64,000 nt of DNA. Origin: Gluconobacter kanchanaburiensis NBRC 103587. Lineage in GTDB: Bacteria > Pseudomonadota > Alphaproteobacteria > Acetobacterales > Acetobacteraceae. The position numbers and the translations under genes are program-made. The DNA is taken from the NCBI RefSeq assembly GCF_007988905.1, contig NZ_BJVA01000001.1, positions 186,001 to 250,000 on the forward strand. Direction: 5' to 3'. Under the pieces are notes generated by a model, which worked only from the letters and a program-made list of their open reading frames with translations, was not told where the DNA came from and did not search any database. Shown one piece after another: positions 35,165 to 44,186 of the stretch. Numbering within the stretch: the first letter of the stretch is position 1; every line of letters starts with the position of its first letter.

Positions 35165-36202
35165 CTAACCGAGAAGTTCCTGCAGAAGCGGGATGAGTGG
35201 CAGGTCCGGGTCTGGCATGGGGTAGCGCTCCAGATCGGTTGCGGCGACCCACTCCAAGGCCTGCCCCTCCCGTGGCGTCGGAACGCCTCGCCAGCGCCGC
35301 ACGACATAAAGCGGCATCAGCAGATGAAACGGACCGGCATTTTCGCTGACGAATGTGAAGGGTGCCAGACAGGCACCTGCCAGATCGATGCCAAGCTCTT
35401 CGCGCATTTCACGAATAAGCGCCTGTTCTGGTGTCTCGTCGCGTTCCACTTTCCCGCCCGGGAATTCCCAGAGGCCGGCAAGGCGTTTTCCTTCCGGTCG
35501 TCTGGCCAGGAGGATGCGACCCTGTCCATCCAGAAGCGCGGCCGCGACGACGAGAAGAGTCCGTGGCTTCGGCGCCGGTGCCACGCTCGCCGGAGCTGGC
35601 GGGACAGAGGGGCTTTCGGTGACAGGATCATCCTGAGCGCCTGCCAGAAAGGCAGCCCGTCCCAGCTCGTACAGATCGACCGCGCAGTCCTGTCCGCGGG
35701 AGACGAACCGACGGCTTGACGTGCCGGTTTTGTGGAATCCGAGTTTTCTGAGGACCGCAGCGGAAGCAGGATTATCCTGGGCTGCCGTTGCGGTCAGCTT
35801 CTCCAGCTTCAGGACCGTCAGACCCCATTCGACAATCCGCTGGGCAGCCTGTGTCGTAAGTCCCTGTCCCCATACGGCAGGCGCAAGCCAGTATCCGATG
35901 GAACCGGATCGCCGGTCATCGGACAGGACGAGGCCGACGGCACCCAAAAGCGCATCGTCGCGCGTGATGGCGAAATGATGGGCCTGTCCCTGGGCGCTGT
36001 CGCGGCGCGTGGACTCGATCCACTCCGTCGCCAGTTCCCTCGGATAGGGAAAAGGCAGCCGGCTGAGCATCCGGACGACGCTCCAGTCATTGACCAGACG
36101 ATGAATGGCCGGTGCGTCCTCCGGCTGCAGGGGGCGCAGAACCAGTGCCCCTGCCTTGAGTTCTGGTGTCATGTCAGGGAACGGAAGCCTCGGTTTTGCC
36201 AT
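35165..36202 (-). CDS. GNAT acetyltransferase fused to MutT-type NUDIX hydrolase
   Basis: 345 residues with two enzymes in one chain. Residues about 15-185 are a RimJ-like GNAT domain ([18 protein letters not shown]; acetyl-CoA loop [20 protein letters not shown]). A Pro/Ala linker (about 195-215) leads to a MutT domain (about 216-345) with a perfect NUDIX box between GGKVERDE and REMREELGI. The MutT half should remove 8-oxo-dGTP; the acetyltransferase target is unknown. The start overlaps the Rieske gene stop by 29 bases, so the two are coupled. The fusion is uninterrupted in frame. Confidence 0.9.
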   Translation of the reverse strand: MAKPRLPFPDMTPELKAGALVLRPLQPEDAPAIHRLVNDWSVVRMLSRLPFPYPRELATEWIESTRRDSAQGQAHHFAITRDDALLGAVGLVLSDDRRSGSIGYWLAPAVWGQGLTTQAAQRIVEWGLTVLKLEKLTATAAQDNPASAAVLRKLGFHKTGTSSRRFVSRGQDCAVDLYELGRAAFLAGAQDDPVTESPSVPPAPASVAPAPKPRTLLVVAAALLDGQGRILLARRPEGKRLAGLWEFPGGKVERDETPEQALIREMREELGIDLAGACLAPFTFVSENAGPFHLLMPLYVVRRWRGVPTPREGQALEWVAATDLERYPMPDPDLPLIPLLQELLG

Positions 36203-37334
36203 CCGCGTTCATTGGCACTCCACACCGAAGCAGCAGCCGCCGGAGCATGTTGATGACCGGGAAGACCTCCTGGTTGTGGTCTCCGCCCAGTTCGTTCCAT
36301 GCCGCCTGTTCCAGCTCCACGATATCCCGGTCCTCCTTGAAGATCCGTTCGGTGAATGCGACTAGGAACGGCCAGGCGATATCCAGAACCAGTTTCGCTT
36401 TCGGGCGCCGGATCGACAGAAGCCCGAACACGCGGCAGGTCTTTTCTTCCACGTCCTGGGGTACGTAAACGATCCACAGATTCATCACCGGCGGTTCGTC
36501 GCCGGTTGCGATACGCAGCGTCTGGTACGGATATTCCGTTCGGATCGTCATGACGTCTTTGTGGGCGTATTTTTCGCTCGCATCACGGCGCTCGCCGAAA
36601 ATGAAGGTCTCGCCCCACGGCTGTTTGCCGCCGGTGCGCGCGAAGCTGTAGCGCGCCTCGACCAGCGCGGGCTCGTCCTTTCCGCCCAGAAAACGCGGTT
36701 TCATCTGGCCCATCTGCTTCATGTGCATAAACTGATGGTTCATATCCATCAGGTTTTCATGCATGAAACTGTAATGGCAGGCGACCCTTTCGCCGAAACG
36801 GCGCGTTTTGTATTCAGTGTTGCCGACGGAGGCCAGTTGCGGAAATGGCGTGCTTTCAGCCTTCGCCGGGTCACCGGGGAAAATGAAAATCAGACCGCCT
36901 TCTTCCCGACAGGGATAGGTGCGAACACCGTTCGGCAGCTTGCCTTTGCCCAGATACGGCACGTCGATGCAACGTCCCGACCGCCCGTAGGCCCATCCGT
37001 GATAGCAGCACTGGACAGCCTCGCCGCTGACTTTTCCAAGGCTGAGCGGTACCTGTCTGTGAGCGCAGCGATCCTCAAGTGCGAATACTGTACCATCCAT
37101 CGGGCGTACGAGCGCGACAGGCTGTCCGGCATAACGGGTTCCAATAGTCTTGCCGCGCTTGAGTTCGTGTGACCAGGCGACCGGATACCAGTAATCTGGA
37201 TTTGAACGGATGCGGCGCAGGTCGCCGGCTTTGCGGATCACGTCTTCTACCGGAGAGAACTCATCGATATTCGGGTCGATGACGTGGTCGGCGCCCTGCG
37301 TGGCGTCATAGGAGGCAGAGACAGTCTGCGACAT
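36174..37334 (-). CDS. Rieske-type non-haem iron oxygenase
   Basis: 386 residues. The Rieske [2Fe-2S] cluster is held by Cys90-x-His92 ([11 protein letters not shown]) and Cys109-x2-His112 (CCYHGW). The mononuclear iron site is probably Asp197, His200 and His204 in [12 protein letters not shown], with the acidic partner in [11 protein letters not shown]. This gives H-x3-H rather than the common H-x4-H. Such enzymes hydroxylate or demethylate aromatic, sterol or other lipid substrates; neither substrate nor reductase partner is evident here. It is translated just ahead of the GNAT-MutT gene, with overlapping ends. Confidence 0.85.
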   Translation of the reverse strand: MSQTVSASYDATQGADHVIDPNIDEFSPVEDVIRKAGDLRRIRSNPDYWYPVAWSHELKRGKTIGTRYAGQPVALVRPMDGTVFALEDRCAHRQVPLSLGKVSGEAVQCCYHGWAYGRSGRCIDVPYLGKGKLPNGVRTYPCREEGGLIFIFPGDPAKAESTPFPQLASVGNTEYKTRRFGERVACHYSFMHENLMDMNHQFMHMKQMGQMKPRFLGGKDEPALVEARYSFARTGGKQPWGETFIFGERRDASEKYAHKDVMTIRTEYPYQTLRIATGDEPPVMNLWIVYVPQDVEEKTCRVFGLLSIRRPKAKLVLDIAWPFLVAFTERIFKEDRDIVELEQAAWNELGGDHNQEVFPVINMLRRLLLRCGVPMNADGKTEASVP

Positions 37335-37600
37335 GAGTATCCTGATCCGTGATGAAACCGCGAAATATTCAAATACATGGAGAACCTAACAGGCAAAGCC
37401 CCGGTTCAGGAAGGGATCAATCGCATCATTGTCAGGCGTCACCAGAACGCGTCTTTCCCGCAACATGCAGCAAAAAAACAACCATTCAGGTGTCATTGAA
37501 ACATCATCTTGCATCACTGGCGCTTTTCCGTGCGGGCAGGCACGTTTAGGAGACCGCTTCCCAAAGATCATAAATCCCTTATTCCGGAGTTTCGGCCACG

Positions 37601-40003
37601 GTGCGAACCAGATCCCTGCTTCTTTCCTCGATCGCACTGTTTGCAGTCCGTCATTCGGCCTTCGCAGCTGAACCTCACGCCTCCCACGATCATACTACTC
37701 CCCGGAATGGAGCGCCTCAGGCCGTCGTGTCTGGCACGAAGGGGCGGAAAGCCGCTGCGCCGGAGCGTCACCGCACGACTGCACTTGAAGCTCACGCTAC
37801 GGAAAGCGTTGCCGTAACCGGGCGGCAACTGACGGGCCGCGATGCCGAGCAGGCTGTCTCCAAAGCCATCATGCGCCAGTATGTTCCCGGTACCAGCGCT
37901 TATAAGATGCTGGACCGTACGCCGGGCGTGAGCTTTACGTCCACCGACCCGTTTGGAATCGACAGCTTCGGCGCCAATCTTTACGTGCGCGGGTTCTTTA
38001 TGAACCAGATGGGCGTAACGGTGGATGGCGTGCCCCTGAACGACCAGACCTACCAGTCCGTCAGCGGGATGAGTCTCGCCTCAGCCATTATTCCCGACGA
38101 CATTCAGTCCATGCGTATGTCGCAGGGCGCGGGTTCGGTCGAACTGCCCTCAACCAATACGCTGGGCGGGACGATCCAGATCGGCTCCTCGGACCCCGAG
38201 GACAAACGAGGCGGAAAGGTGAGCCAGTCTTTTGGCAGCTATGGTTCCTATCGGACCTATGTCCGTCTGGATTCAGGCAAACTCAATCCGACCGGCACGA
38301 AATTCTACACATCTTACGCCCGGACTGACGAAGGCATGTGGATGGGCAGTGGCGACCAGTTTATGCAGCAGGTCGATGCCAAGCTCGTCCAGCCGATCAA
38401 CGAACGCAGCCGTATGTCGGCCTTCTTCAACTGGTCCAGTCTGGCTCAGTGGAATTATCCCGATACGTCCATCGGTATTCTGAAGAACCTCGGCTGGCGG
38501 ACGCCGCATCTCTATCCGAATTATGCTCTGGCTTACGGCATCGCCAATGGCACGCGCCCCTATCCGGCGGGATATGACAGTGTTCCGGGCATCGATGGCT
38601 CCAATATTGCCATGTATGACGGCGGTCAGGCCGAAACCAATTATATGGGTGGGTTGCATTTCGACCTCGCCCTGACCGACCACCTGACCTGGAACACCAC
38701 GCTCTACGGTCACAGCCAGACCGGCTATTACAGTTATACCGACAGCGATCCCGACGATCAGGTCGACGGTGGTGCGCCCCTGTCCGAAGAAGTCTGGCAG
38801 AACCGTCAGGAACGCTACGGCCTCGACACCAGTCTACGCTACAAATGGGGGCGCCATACGATCGAGGGTGGCGTCTGGTACGAGAACAACAACCAGCAGG
38901 CCGGTCTTTTCAACTACCGTCAGCCGATTCTGGGGCAGGGTGCGCCTCTCAAGGCCGTTGGTCCCTATGACGTCTATGGCCCCGCTTATCTGGAAGGTTA
39001 CAACTTCCAGTGGACCACCAATGTCATGCAGTTCCACCTTCAGGACAGCATTCAGCTCGCCGAGGGCCTGACGCTGCATGCTGGTTTCAAGTCCATGACC
39101 GCCACCACGTCCGGCGGCGCGCAGTATAACAATGCCGACTGGACGGGGGCTGATGCCTTGCCGAACGGCTCCCTGACGGCCTCACAGGCTTTCCTGCCGC
39201 ACGTCAATCTGGACTGGCATATCAACCGTCATCACGAGATCTATGTGGACGTGGCGGAAAACATGCGCGCCTACGAGGTCTCGGCCTATGGCGTGGCGAA
39301 CTCGGTCTATTCCGTGCAGGATCAGGCGACGTTCGAAGCCCAGAAGAAGTCTCTCGAACCGTCAAAGGCGTGGGTCTATCTCGGTGGCTACCGCTATTCG
39401 TCGAAACTCCTTCAGGTTAATGCGACGGTCTATCACGCCAGCCTGATCCACCCGATCCTCGCCGCTGCCGTGGGCTCCCTGACCAATCCGGTCTCACAGG
39501 TGATCGATTTCGGCCATATTTCCATGACGGGCGCCAATGGTGACATCACCATCACCCCGATCAACGGTCTGAGCATCAGTAACAACCTGAGCTATAACAA
39601 GGGCACTTACGATCGGAACGTCGATACGGTCGGCGGTTATTACGCGCTCGCTGGCAAGAATATCGTCAATTACCCGGCCTGGATGTACAAAACTTCCATC
39701 GCCTATAGCTGGAAAGGCATGACCGCGCATTTCGATGCGAACTACTACAGCCGCCGCTATTACAGCTTCATGAACGACACATCGATTGGCGGGTACTGGC
39801 TGGCCAATGCAGGTGCGCAGTATCGTTTCGGTAAGCTCAGCGTTCTCAAGGACGTCACGGCGAGCTTCAACGTCTATAACCTGTTCAATACCAAATACAT
39901 CTCCATGATGGGTGAGAACGACAACCCCGCCGTCGGTGATTACCAGTCCATGGAGCGTGGCGCCGTTCGCGAATTCTTCGGCACTGTGAGCGCGTCGTTC
40001 TGA
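37601..40003 (+). CDS. TonB-dependent outer-membrane receptor
   Basis: 800 residues. The start is GTG at 37601, with GGAG 11 bases upstream. The signal peptide covers residues 1-23 (RTRSLLLSSIALFAV...AFA). The mature end AEPHASHDHTTP is His-rich. The plug domain is about 85-200 (KMLDRTPGVSFTSTDPFG; YVRGFFMNQMGVTVDGVPLND) and the barrel about 210-800, ending in the aromatic residue of TVSASF. It imports siderophores, B12 or sugars using TonB energy. No Fur box, sigma factor or periplasmic binding protein was seen nearby. Substrate unknown. Confidence 0.9.
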   Translation: MRTRSLLLSSIALFAVRHSAFAAEPHASHDHTTPRNGAPQAVVSGTKGRKAAAPERHRTTALEAHATESVAVTGRQLTGRDAEQAVSKAIMRQYVPGTSAYKMLDRTPGVSFTSTDPFGIDSFGANLYVRGFFMNQMGVTVDGVPLNDQTYQSVSGMSLASAIIPDDIQSMRMSQGAGSVELPSTNTLGGTIQIGSSDPEDKRGGKVSQSFGSYGSYRTYVRLDSGKLNPTGTKFYTSYARTDEGMWMGSGDQFMQQVDAKLVQPINERSRMSAFFNWSSLAQWNYPDTSIGILKNLGWRTPHLYPNYALAYGIANGTRPYPAGYDSVPGIDGSNIAMYDGGQAETNYMGGLHFDLALTDHLTWNTTLYGHSQTGYYSYTDSDPDDQVDGGAPLSEEVWQNRQERYGLDTSLRYKWGRHTIEGGVWYENNNQQAGLFNYRQPILGQGAPLKAVGPYDVYGPAYLEGYNFQWTTNVMQFHLQDSIQLAEGLTLHAGFKSMTATTSGGAQYNNADWTGADALPNGSLTASQAFLPHVNLDWHINRHHEIYVDVAENMRAYEVSAYGVANSVYSVQDQATFEAQKKSLEPSKAWVYLGGYRYSSKLLQVNATVYHASLIHPILAAAVGSLTNPVSQVIDFGHISMTGANGDITITPINGLSISNNLSYNKGTYDRNVDTVGGYYALAGKNIVNYPAWMYKTSIAYSWKGMTAHFDANYYSRRYYSFMNDTSIGGYWLANAGAQYRFGKLSVLKDVTASFNVYNLFNTKYISMMGENDNPAVGDYQSMERGAVREFFGTVSASF

Positions 40004-40011
40004 TCGAGGAT

Positions 40012-40048
40012 AACGGCAGCGGGTGCTTCGTTCCGTCTGCCGTTTCCG
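40012..40048 (+). terminator. hairpin after the TonB-receptor gene
   Basis: AACGGCAG (40012-40019) pairs with CTGCCGTT (40037-40044), partly extended inside with a bulge. Only a short T-run follows. It lies between convergent genes. Confidence 0.45.
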
Positions 40049-40513
40049 TCAGGCAAAGGCGGATAAAGCCGCCGAGTCAGGGTCGTCTGCATTCCGGCCC
40101 GTCAGGCAGGCGCGGGCTGCGCTCACCACTCGCCTACCACGTGCCCCTGTGCGTCGGAACAACTGCCGCAGGACGAGCATGTTTTTCCATGCGTTCGTCG
40201 TCAGTATCATGAAAGCAATGCTGGATGCGGCTTCGATAAAGGACGTTACTTCAAAACTGGTCGCAAAGGTTAGAAAATCGGGAGCCATCCGCATGCTGGC
40301 GGCAAACCCCTCATGCCCCAGCAGCCATGTGGCACAGCCCACAAACAGAACAGTCACCAGCGCCAGCATTCCTACAGTGTGGGGAAACTCTCTCAACCAT
40401 CGGTAAGGGCGTGTCACAAGCTGCTCACGGCAGATCCTGCCGATCGGCGTATCGGGTGCGGCATACGCCAGAAAAATTGCAGCAAACAGGCAGAAAAGTA
40501 TCAGGGGTGCCAT
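40049..40513 (-). CDS. small inner-membrane protein of unknown function
   Basis: 154 residues, not recognised. Membrane helices are at about residues 1-18, 44-66 and possibly 92-110 (SFIEAASSIAFMIL). A basic tail (FRRTGARGRRVVSAARACL) is probably cytoplasmic. The start ATG at 40513 follows GAGG by nine bases and begins 10 bases after the stop of the exported protein upstream. It is the last gene of a three-gene minus-strand block. Confidence 0.6.
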   Translation of the reverse strand: MAPLILFCLFAAIFLAYAAPDTPIGRICREQLVTRPYRWLREFPHTVGMLALVTVLFVGCATWLLGHEGFAASMRMAPDFLTFATSFEVTSFIEAASSIAFMILTTNAWKNMLVLRQLFRRTGARGRRVVSAARACLTGRNADDPDSAALSAFA

Positions 40514-40523
40514 GAGCCTAACC

Positions 40524-41096
40524 TCAGTTCTCGCTATCCGAAGAATGATAGTCTTTTTGGGATAGTCGGTTCGCAAGCGTTTTCAGATCGGCAACGCCGA
40601 GTGTGGAGCGAAGACTGTCAGGCAGCAGCGTCGTGTTAAATGGCGCGCGCGTAGGGGCTTCCTCTTTCCCGGTTCCGGCGACAGTCCGGATTACAGTCTG
40701 CGTGCCGAAAATCTGTGGGTGCTGATTCTGCTGAAGGTAGCGATCCAGTGTCGCTGCCGCGATCCAGCGGGCCTGTGTGTACCCCTTTGCCAGAGCGGCC
40801 ATGGCGAGGACATGCGCAAGCAGGTAATCATCCGGTTTCAGACCATGCTGCTGAATGAAGGCTGCTTCGTAATAGTCCAGCCCCGTCGTGACGGTATTCT
40901 GTTCCAGCATCCTGTGCAGTTCTGCGCGCCGTTTTGTGTCATTCGGGATCAGGGTTTTCCAATTGATCGGCTCCTGTTCCCGCTCTGCCTGATCGGTATC
41001 GAACATGGTCTTGAGGCGTGGATTGTCTCCGGCATGCGCCGTATTGATTGCGCAGAGCAGCAGGACCAGAAGTCCGAAGCCGTGGAATATCCTCAT
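40524..41096 (-). CDS. exported protein, DUF6624-like
   Basis: 190 residues with a signal peptide (MRIFHGFGLLVLLLCAINTAHA). The mature part contains RRAELHRMLEQN, DYYEAAFIQQHGLKPDDYLLA, LAKGYTQARWIAAATLDRYL and PQIFGTQ, a pattern like the helical DUF6624 group; assignment is from memory of that pattern. No catalytic residues can be named. It is periplasmic or secreted. It lies 14 bases after the ATPase gene and 10 bases before the membrane-protein gene, so it is likely co-expressed with both. Confidence 0.65.
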   Translation of the reverse strand: MRIFHGFGLLVLLLCAINTAHAGDNPRLKTMFDTDQAEREQEPINWKTLIPNDTKRRAELHRMLEQNTVTTGLDYYEAAFIQQHGLKPDDYLLAHVLAMAALAKGYTQARWIAAATLDRYLQQNQHPQIFGTQTVIRTVAGTGKEEAPTRAPFNTTLLPDSLRSTLGVADLKTLANRLSQKDYHSSDSEN

Positions 41097-41110
41097 GATT
41101 TTGCTCGTCC

Positions 41111-41980
41111 TTACGGTTGCGGAATCCCCAGTTCGGCACTCAGATCACTGATGAACTGCGAGGCTACGCGACCTGAGCGGCTCCCGCGTGCCATGGCCCA
41201 CTGAAGCGCCTTGCGCCGCAGTTCCTCGCGCGGAACCGGCAGCTTGTAATAAGCCGCATAGACTTCCACGATTGCCAGGTAGTCGTCCTGTGTTGCGCCA
41301 TACAGGCCGATCCAGAGCCCGAAACGATCTGAAAGCGAGACCTTTTCCTCAATGGCTTCTGATGGATTAATCGCGCTGCCCGTCTCGTTCTCGATCATAT
41401 CCCGCGGCATCAGGTGACGCCGGTTCGACGTCGCATAAATCAGGACGTTCTCGGGACGCCCGCCGATTCCGCCATCCAGTACGGATTTGAGCGACTTGTA
41501 GTCCGCATCCTGACTCTCGAATGACAGGTCATCGCAGAACAGGATGCAGCGACGCTGTGTGGTGCGCAGAACAGCCAGCAGTTTTGGCAGCGACGAAAGC
41601 TCGTCACGCTGGATCTCTATTAGGGCCAGCGTCCCGCCGCCCTTCGCTCGCTGTTCCGCGTTCACAGCCGCGACGGACGCCTTCACCAGCGAGGATTTGC
41701 CCATGCCGCGCGCGCCCCAGAGCATGACGTTGTTCGCGCTGAAGCCTTCCGCGAAATGTCGCGTGTTGGCCATGACCTGATCCATCTGCCGCTTGACGCC
41801 CTGAAGCAGCGATAGCGGCACACCCGAAACCTTCTCAACCGGCGTCAGTACGCCAAGCGCGGCCTGCCACAGGAAAGCGTCGTGTTGATGCAGGATATCA
41901 GCACTCGGCGGAGGCGGGCTCATGCGTTCGAGGCTGTCGGCGATGCGGCCAAGCAGATTCAGGAGGGCGGGGTCGGTCAT
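41111..41980 (-). CDS. AAA-type ATPase, DUF815 family
   Basis: 289 residues. Walker A is WGARGMGKSS and Walker B is CILFCDDLSFE, with a sensor-like IYATSNRRHLMPRD. The C-terminal region SGRVASQFISDLS fits the DUF815 ATPase family, whose function is poorly known. An N-terminal helix region (LLGRIADSLERM) precedes. It is cytosolic. The start is ATG at 41980, where family similarity begins; no ribosome-binding site is obvious. It is the first gene of a three-gene block and divergent from yajC. Confidence 0.83.
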   Translation of the reverse strand: MTDPALLNLLGRIADSLERMSPPPPSADILHQHDAFLWQAALGVLTPVEKVSGVPLSLLQGVKRQMDQVMANTRHFAEGFSANNVMLWGARGMGKSSLVKASVAAVNAEQRAKGGGTLALIEIQRDELSSLPKLLAVLRTTQRRCILFCDDLSFESQDADYKSLKSVLDGGIGGRPENVLIYATSNRRHLMPRDMIENETGSAINPSEAIEEKVSLSDRFGLWIGLYGATQDDYLAIVEVYAAYYKLPVPREELRRKALQWAMARGSRSGRVASQFISDLSAELGIPQP

Positions 41981-42110
41981 GCAGGAAGGTCCGTCGCAGG
42001 GAGATGTCGCAGAGGAAGAAGGAAGGCTGTGGAAGACCGTCACGCTTGACGGGGTGTCAGCGGACGATATGGTCCCCGCCAGCTTCACTCAAGACCGGAC
42101 CCTAATATCC

Positions 42111-42455
42111 ATGAGCAGTCTGTTCATTTCTTCCGCCCAGGCCGCCGATGGCGGTGGGATCCTCTCGAACCCGCAGGTCCTTCAGTTCGCTCCGATGATC
42201 TTTATCTTCGTGGTGTTCTATTTCCTGCTGATCCGCCCCCAGCAGCAGCGCGCGCGCAAGCTACGTGACGAGCAGGGCTCTCTGCGTCGTGGTGATCGCA
42301 TCGTGACGGCAGGCGGCATCGTTGGCGTCGTGCAGGCGACACGCGATGACAGTGATGAAGTGGATGTCGAGATCGCCCAGGGCGTGCGCGTGAAGATCGT
42401 CCGCAGCACGATCACAAACATTACCTCGCGCGACAAGCCGGCCAACGACTCCTGA
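42111..42455 (+). CDS. yajC: preprotein translocase accessory subunit YajC
   Basis: 114 residues. A short N-terminus (SSLFISSAQAADGG) is followed by a single membrane helix (QFAPMIFIFVVFYFLLIRPQ) with the family-typical IRPQQQRARK just after it, and a small cytoplasmic domain (LRRGDRIVTAGGIVGVV). It associates with SecDF-YidC. The start is ATG at 42111; the open frame to 41922 runs antisense through the ATPase gene start and is not used. secD and secF, often next, are absent here. Confidence 0.93.
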   Translation: MSSLFISSAQAADGGGILSNPQVLQFAPMIFIFVVFYFLLIRPQQQRARKLRDEQGSLRRGDRIVTAGGIVGVVQATRDDSDEVDVEIAQGVRVKIVRSTITNITSRDKPANDS

Positions 42456-42480
42456 AGCGGGTTTTAAGCCTGTAACTAAA

Positions 42481-42517
42481 AACGCCCCGCCCGGATTTTT
42501 CCGGACGGGGCGTTTTT
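42481..42517. terminator. bidirectional terminator between yajC and sodB
   Basis: AACGCCCCGCCCGG pairs with CCGGACGGGGCGTT with one mismatch (42481-42494 with 42501-42514), loop ATTTTT. T-runs flank both sides (TTT on plus; TTTTTAG on minus), serving both converging genes. Confidence 0.9.
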
Positions 42518-42540
42518 GAATCTGATGAACCCAGAAAGGA

Positions 42541-43149
42541 TCAGGCAGACTTCAGTTCAGCTTCCGCGAACTCATAATTGGCGAGTTTGTCCAGATAGTT
42601 CGTGATGTAATCCGGGCGACGGTTGCGGAAATCGAGGTAATAGGCGTGCTCCCAGACGTCGAGGCCCAGCAGCGCTTTCCCCTGACCTTCGGCCAGCGGG
42701 TTGGAACCATTTGCCGTCTTCGTAACGGCGAGCTTGCCCGACTTGTCCAGCACAAGCCAGGCCCAGCCAGAACCGAACTGCGTCGTGGCGGCCTGCTTGA
42801 AGAGCTTCTTGAATTCTTCGACGGAGCCAAAGTCCTCAGCGATCTTCTTCTCCAGACCGGTCGGGATCTTGCCGCCCGTTGGGGAGAGGTTCTTCCAGAA
42901 CAGGATGTGGTTCCAGTGCTGGCCCGCATTGTTGAAGACAGGAGCAATCTCGGGCTTGCCGTAGGAGAACGCGATGATTTCCTCAAGCGTCTTGCCAGCC
43001 AGTTCCGGCTTGCTTTCTACGAAACCGTTCAGCGCCGTGACATAGGCCTGATGGTGTTTGTCGTGGTGCAGTTCCAGCGTTTCCTGGCACATGCCAGCAC
43101 CGGCGAGGGCATTCTCCGCATAGGGCAGGGGGGGAAGTTCGAAAGCCAT
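42541..43149 (-). CDS. sodB: superoxide dismutase, Fe type
   Basis: Dismutates superoxide in the cytosol. 202 residues from the ATG at 43149, which has AAGGAG eight bases upstream. Metal ligands are in LELHHDKHHQAYV (His), NHILFWKNL (His region) and DVWEHAYYLD (Asp, His). NAGQHWNH and FGSGWAWLV indicate the Fe/Mn family; Gln in AGQHWN and an Ala-Gly pattern lean to iron, but cambialistic use is possible. The dehydrogenase gene lies 68 bases upstream on the same strand. Confidence 0.95.
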   Translation of the reverse strand: MAFELPPLPYAENALAGAGMCQETLELHHDKHHQAYVTALNGFVESKPELAGKTLEEIIAFSYGKPEIAPVFNNAGQHWNHILFWKNLSPTGGKIPTGLEKKIAEDFGSVEEFKKLFKQAATTQFGSGWAWLVLDKSGKLAVTKTANGSNPLAEGQGKALLGLDVWEHAYYLDFRNRRPDYITNYLDKLANYEFAEAELKSA

Positions 43150-43217
43150 GATGTCACTCCTTGGCAGAATAAGACGAGATGACCGCCCTCCGGGGCGACC
43201 GCTCCCGCCTATCGTTC

Positions 43218-44090
43218 TCATTTATGGGGAAGATTGGCAACGCTGTGTTCCATGGCGCCGATGAGGGCTGAATAATCCTCATCGGCATGTTGCCGGTTCG
43301 AAAGGGCCAACGCCTGATCCGCAACTGCCATGCCGGGCATGAACGCACCGACCTTGCGTCCGGCGTTCAGTAGCAGCCCCATGTCCTTGGACATGAGGCG
43401 TGTTGGGAACTGGGAGGGAAATTCGCGGTTCTGTCCCATCTTCAGCTTGCGCTTGTGATGCGGGCTGACAACAGCCACCTGCTGGAGCGTTTCGAATACG
43501 ACATCGCGATCCAGTCCAGCAGCTAGACCGTATGTCACGCCTTCCGCAACAATATTGAGCGTTGCCCCCATCACGCCGTTCACAACCAGCTTCAAGCGCG
43601 CCGCAGAACCCGCTGGGCCAGCATGGATCGTCAGCTTGCCAATGACGTCCAGAACTGGCTGTGCGCGCTTGACCACGGCCTCTTCACCACCCACCAGCAT
43701 GACAAGATCACCGCTCTCAGCTTCGGGCGTGCTGCCTGACATGGGGGCGTCCAGCAATGAGAAACCGTGTTCGGCAGCCAGAGCGGCAAAGGCATCAGCC
43801 TGATCGGGCGATACCGTAGAGGTGTCGAGAACAAGCTTCTCAGGCGTCAAAGCCGCGAGGGCGCCGTTTTCACCATGCAGGGACTGGATTTCGGCGGCAT
43901 CATTCGGAACACAGAAAATGATTACGTCCGCTGCTTCTGCAATGGCGCGGGGTGAGGGTAGCATTTCCGTTTCATCCTTGCCCCCTGAAGGCGCGAACGC
44001 CACGACCGGGTAACCCGCTTTGCGAAGATTGGCCCCCATACGCTGGGCCATGGCCCCGTAGCCGATAAAACCGATCTTTGGACTGGACAT
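43218..44090 (-). CDS. beta-hydroxyacid dehydrogenase (3-hydroxyisobutyrate dehydrogenase family)
   Basis: 290 residues. NAD(P)-binding is at the N-terminus ([21 protein letters not shown]). The substrate-binding signature is [22 protein letters not shown], and the catalytic lysine lies in [12 protein letters not shown], where the usual Asn-Asn is Val-Asn. The C-terminal helices include [15 protein letters not shown]. It could act on 3-hydroxyisobutyrate, tartronate semialdehyde or succinic semialdehyde. The coenzyme cannot be decided from the short loop. No pathway neighbours are present. Confidence 0.87.
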   Translation of the reverse strand: MSSPKIGFIGYGAMAQRMGANLRKAGYPVVAFAPSGGKDETEMLPSPRAIAEAADVIIFCVPNDAAEIQSLHGENGALAALTPEKLVLDTSTVSPDQADAFAALAAEHGFSLLDAPMSGSTPEAESGDLVMLVGGEEAVVKRAQPVLDVIGKLTIHAGPAGSAARLKLVVNGVMGATLNIVAEGVTYGLAAGLDRDVVFETLQQVAVVSPHHKRKLKMGQNREFPSQFPTRLMSKDMGLLLNAGRKVGAFMPGMAVADQALALSNRQHADEDYSALIGAMEHSVANLPHK

Positions 44091-44186
44091 GGAAACTGGC
44101 TCCTTGTGGTGCGTTGCGACAGAGTTACATATGAAGGGGCCAGATTTTCATGGCTGCCAGAGTCTCGCAAAGCCCGGAAATCGAAA

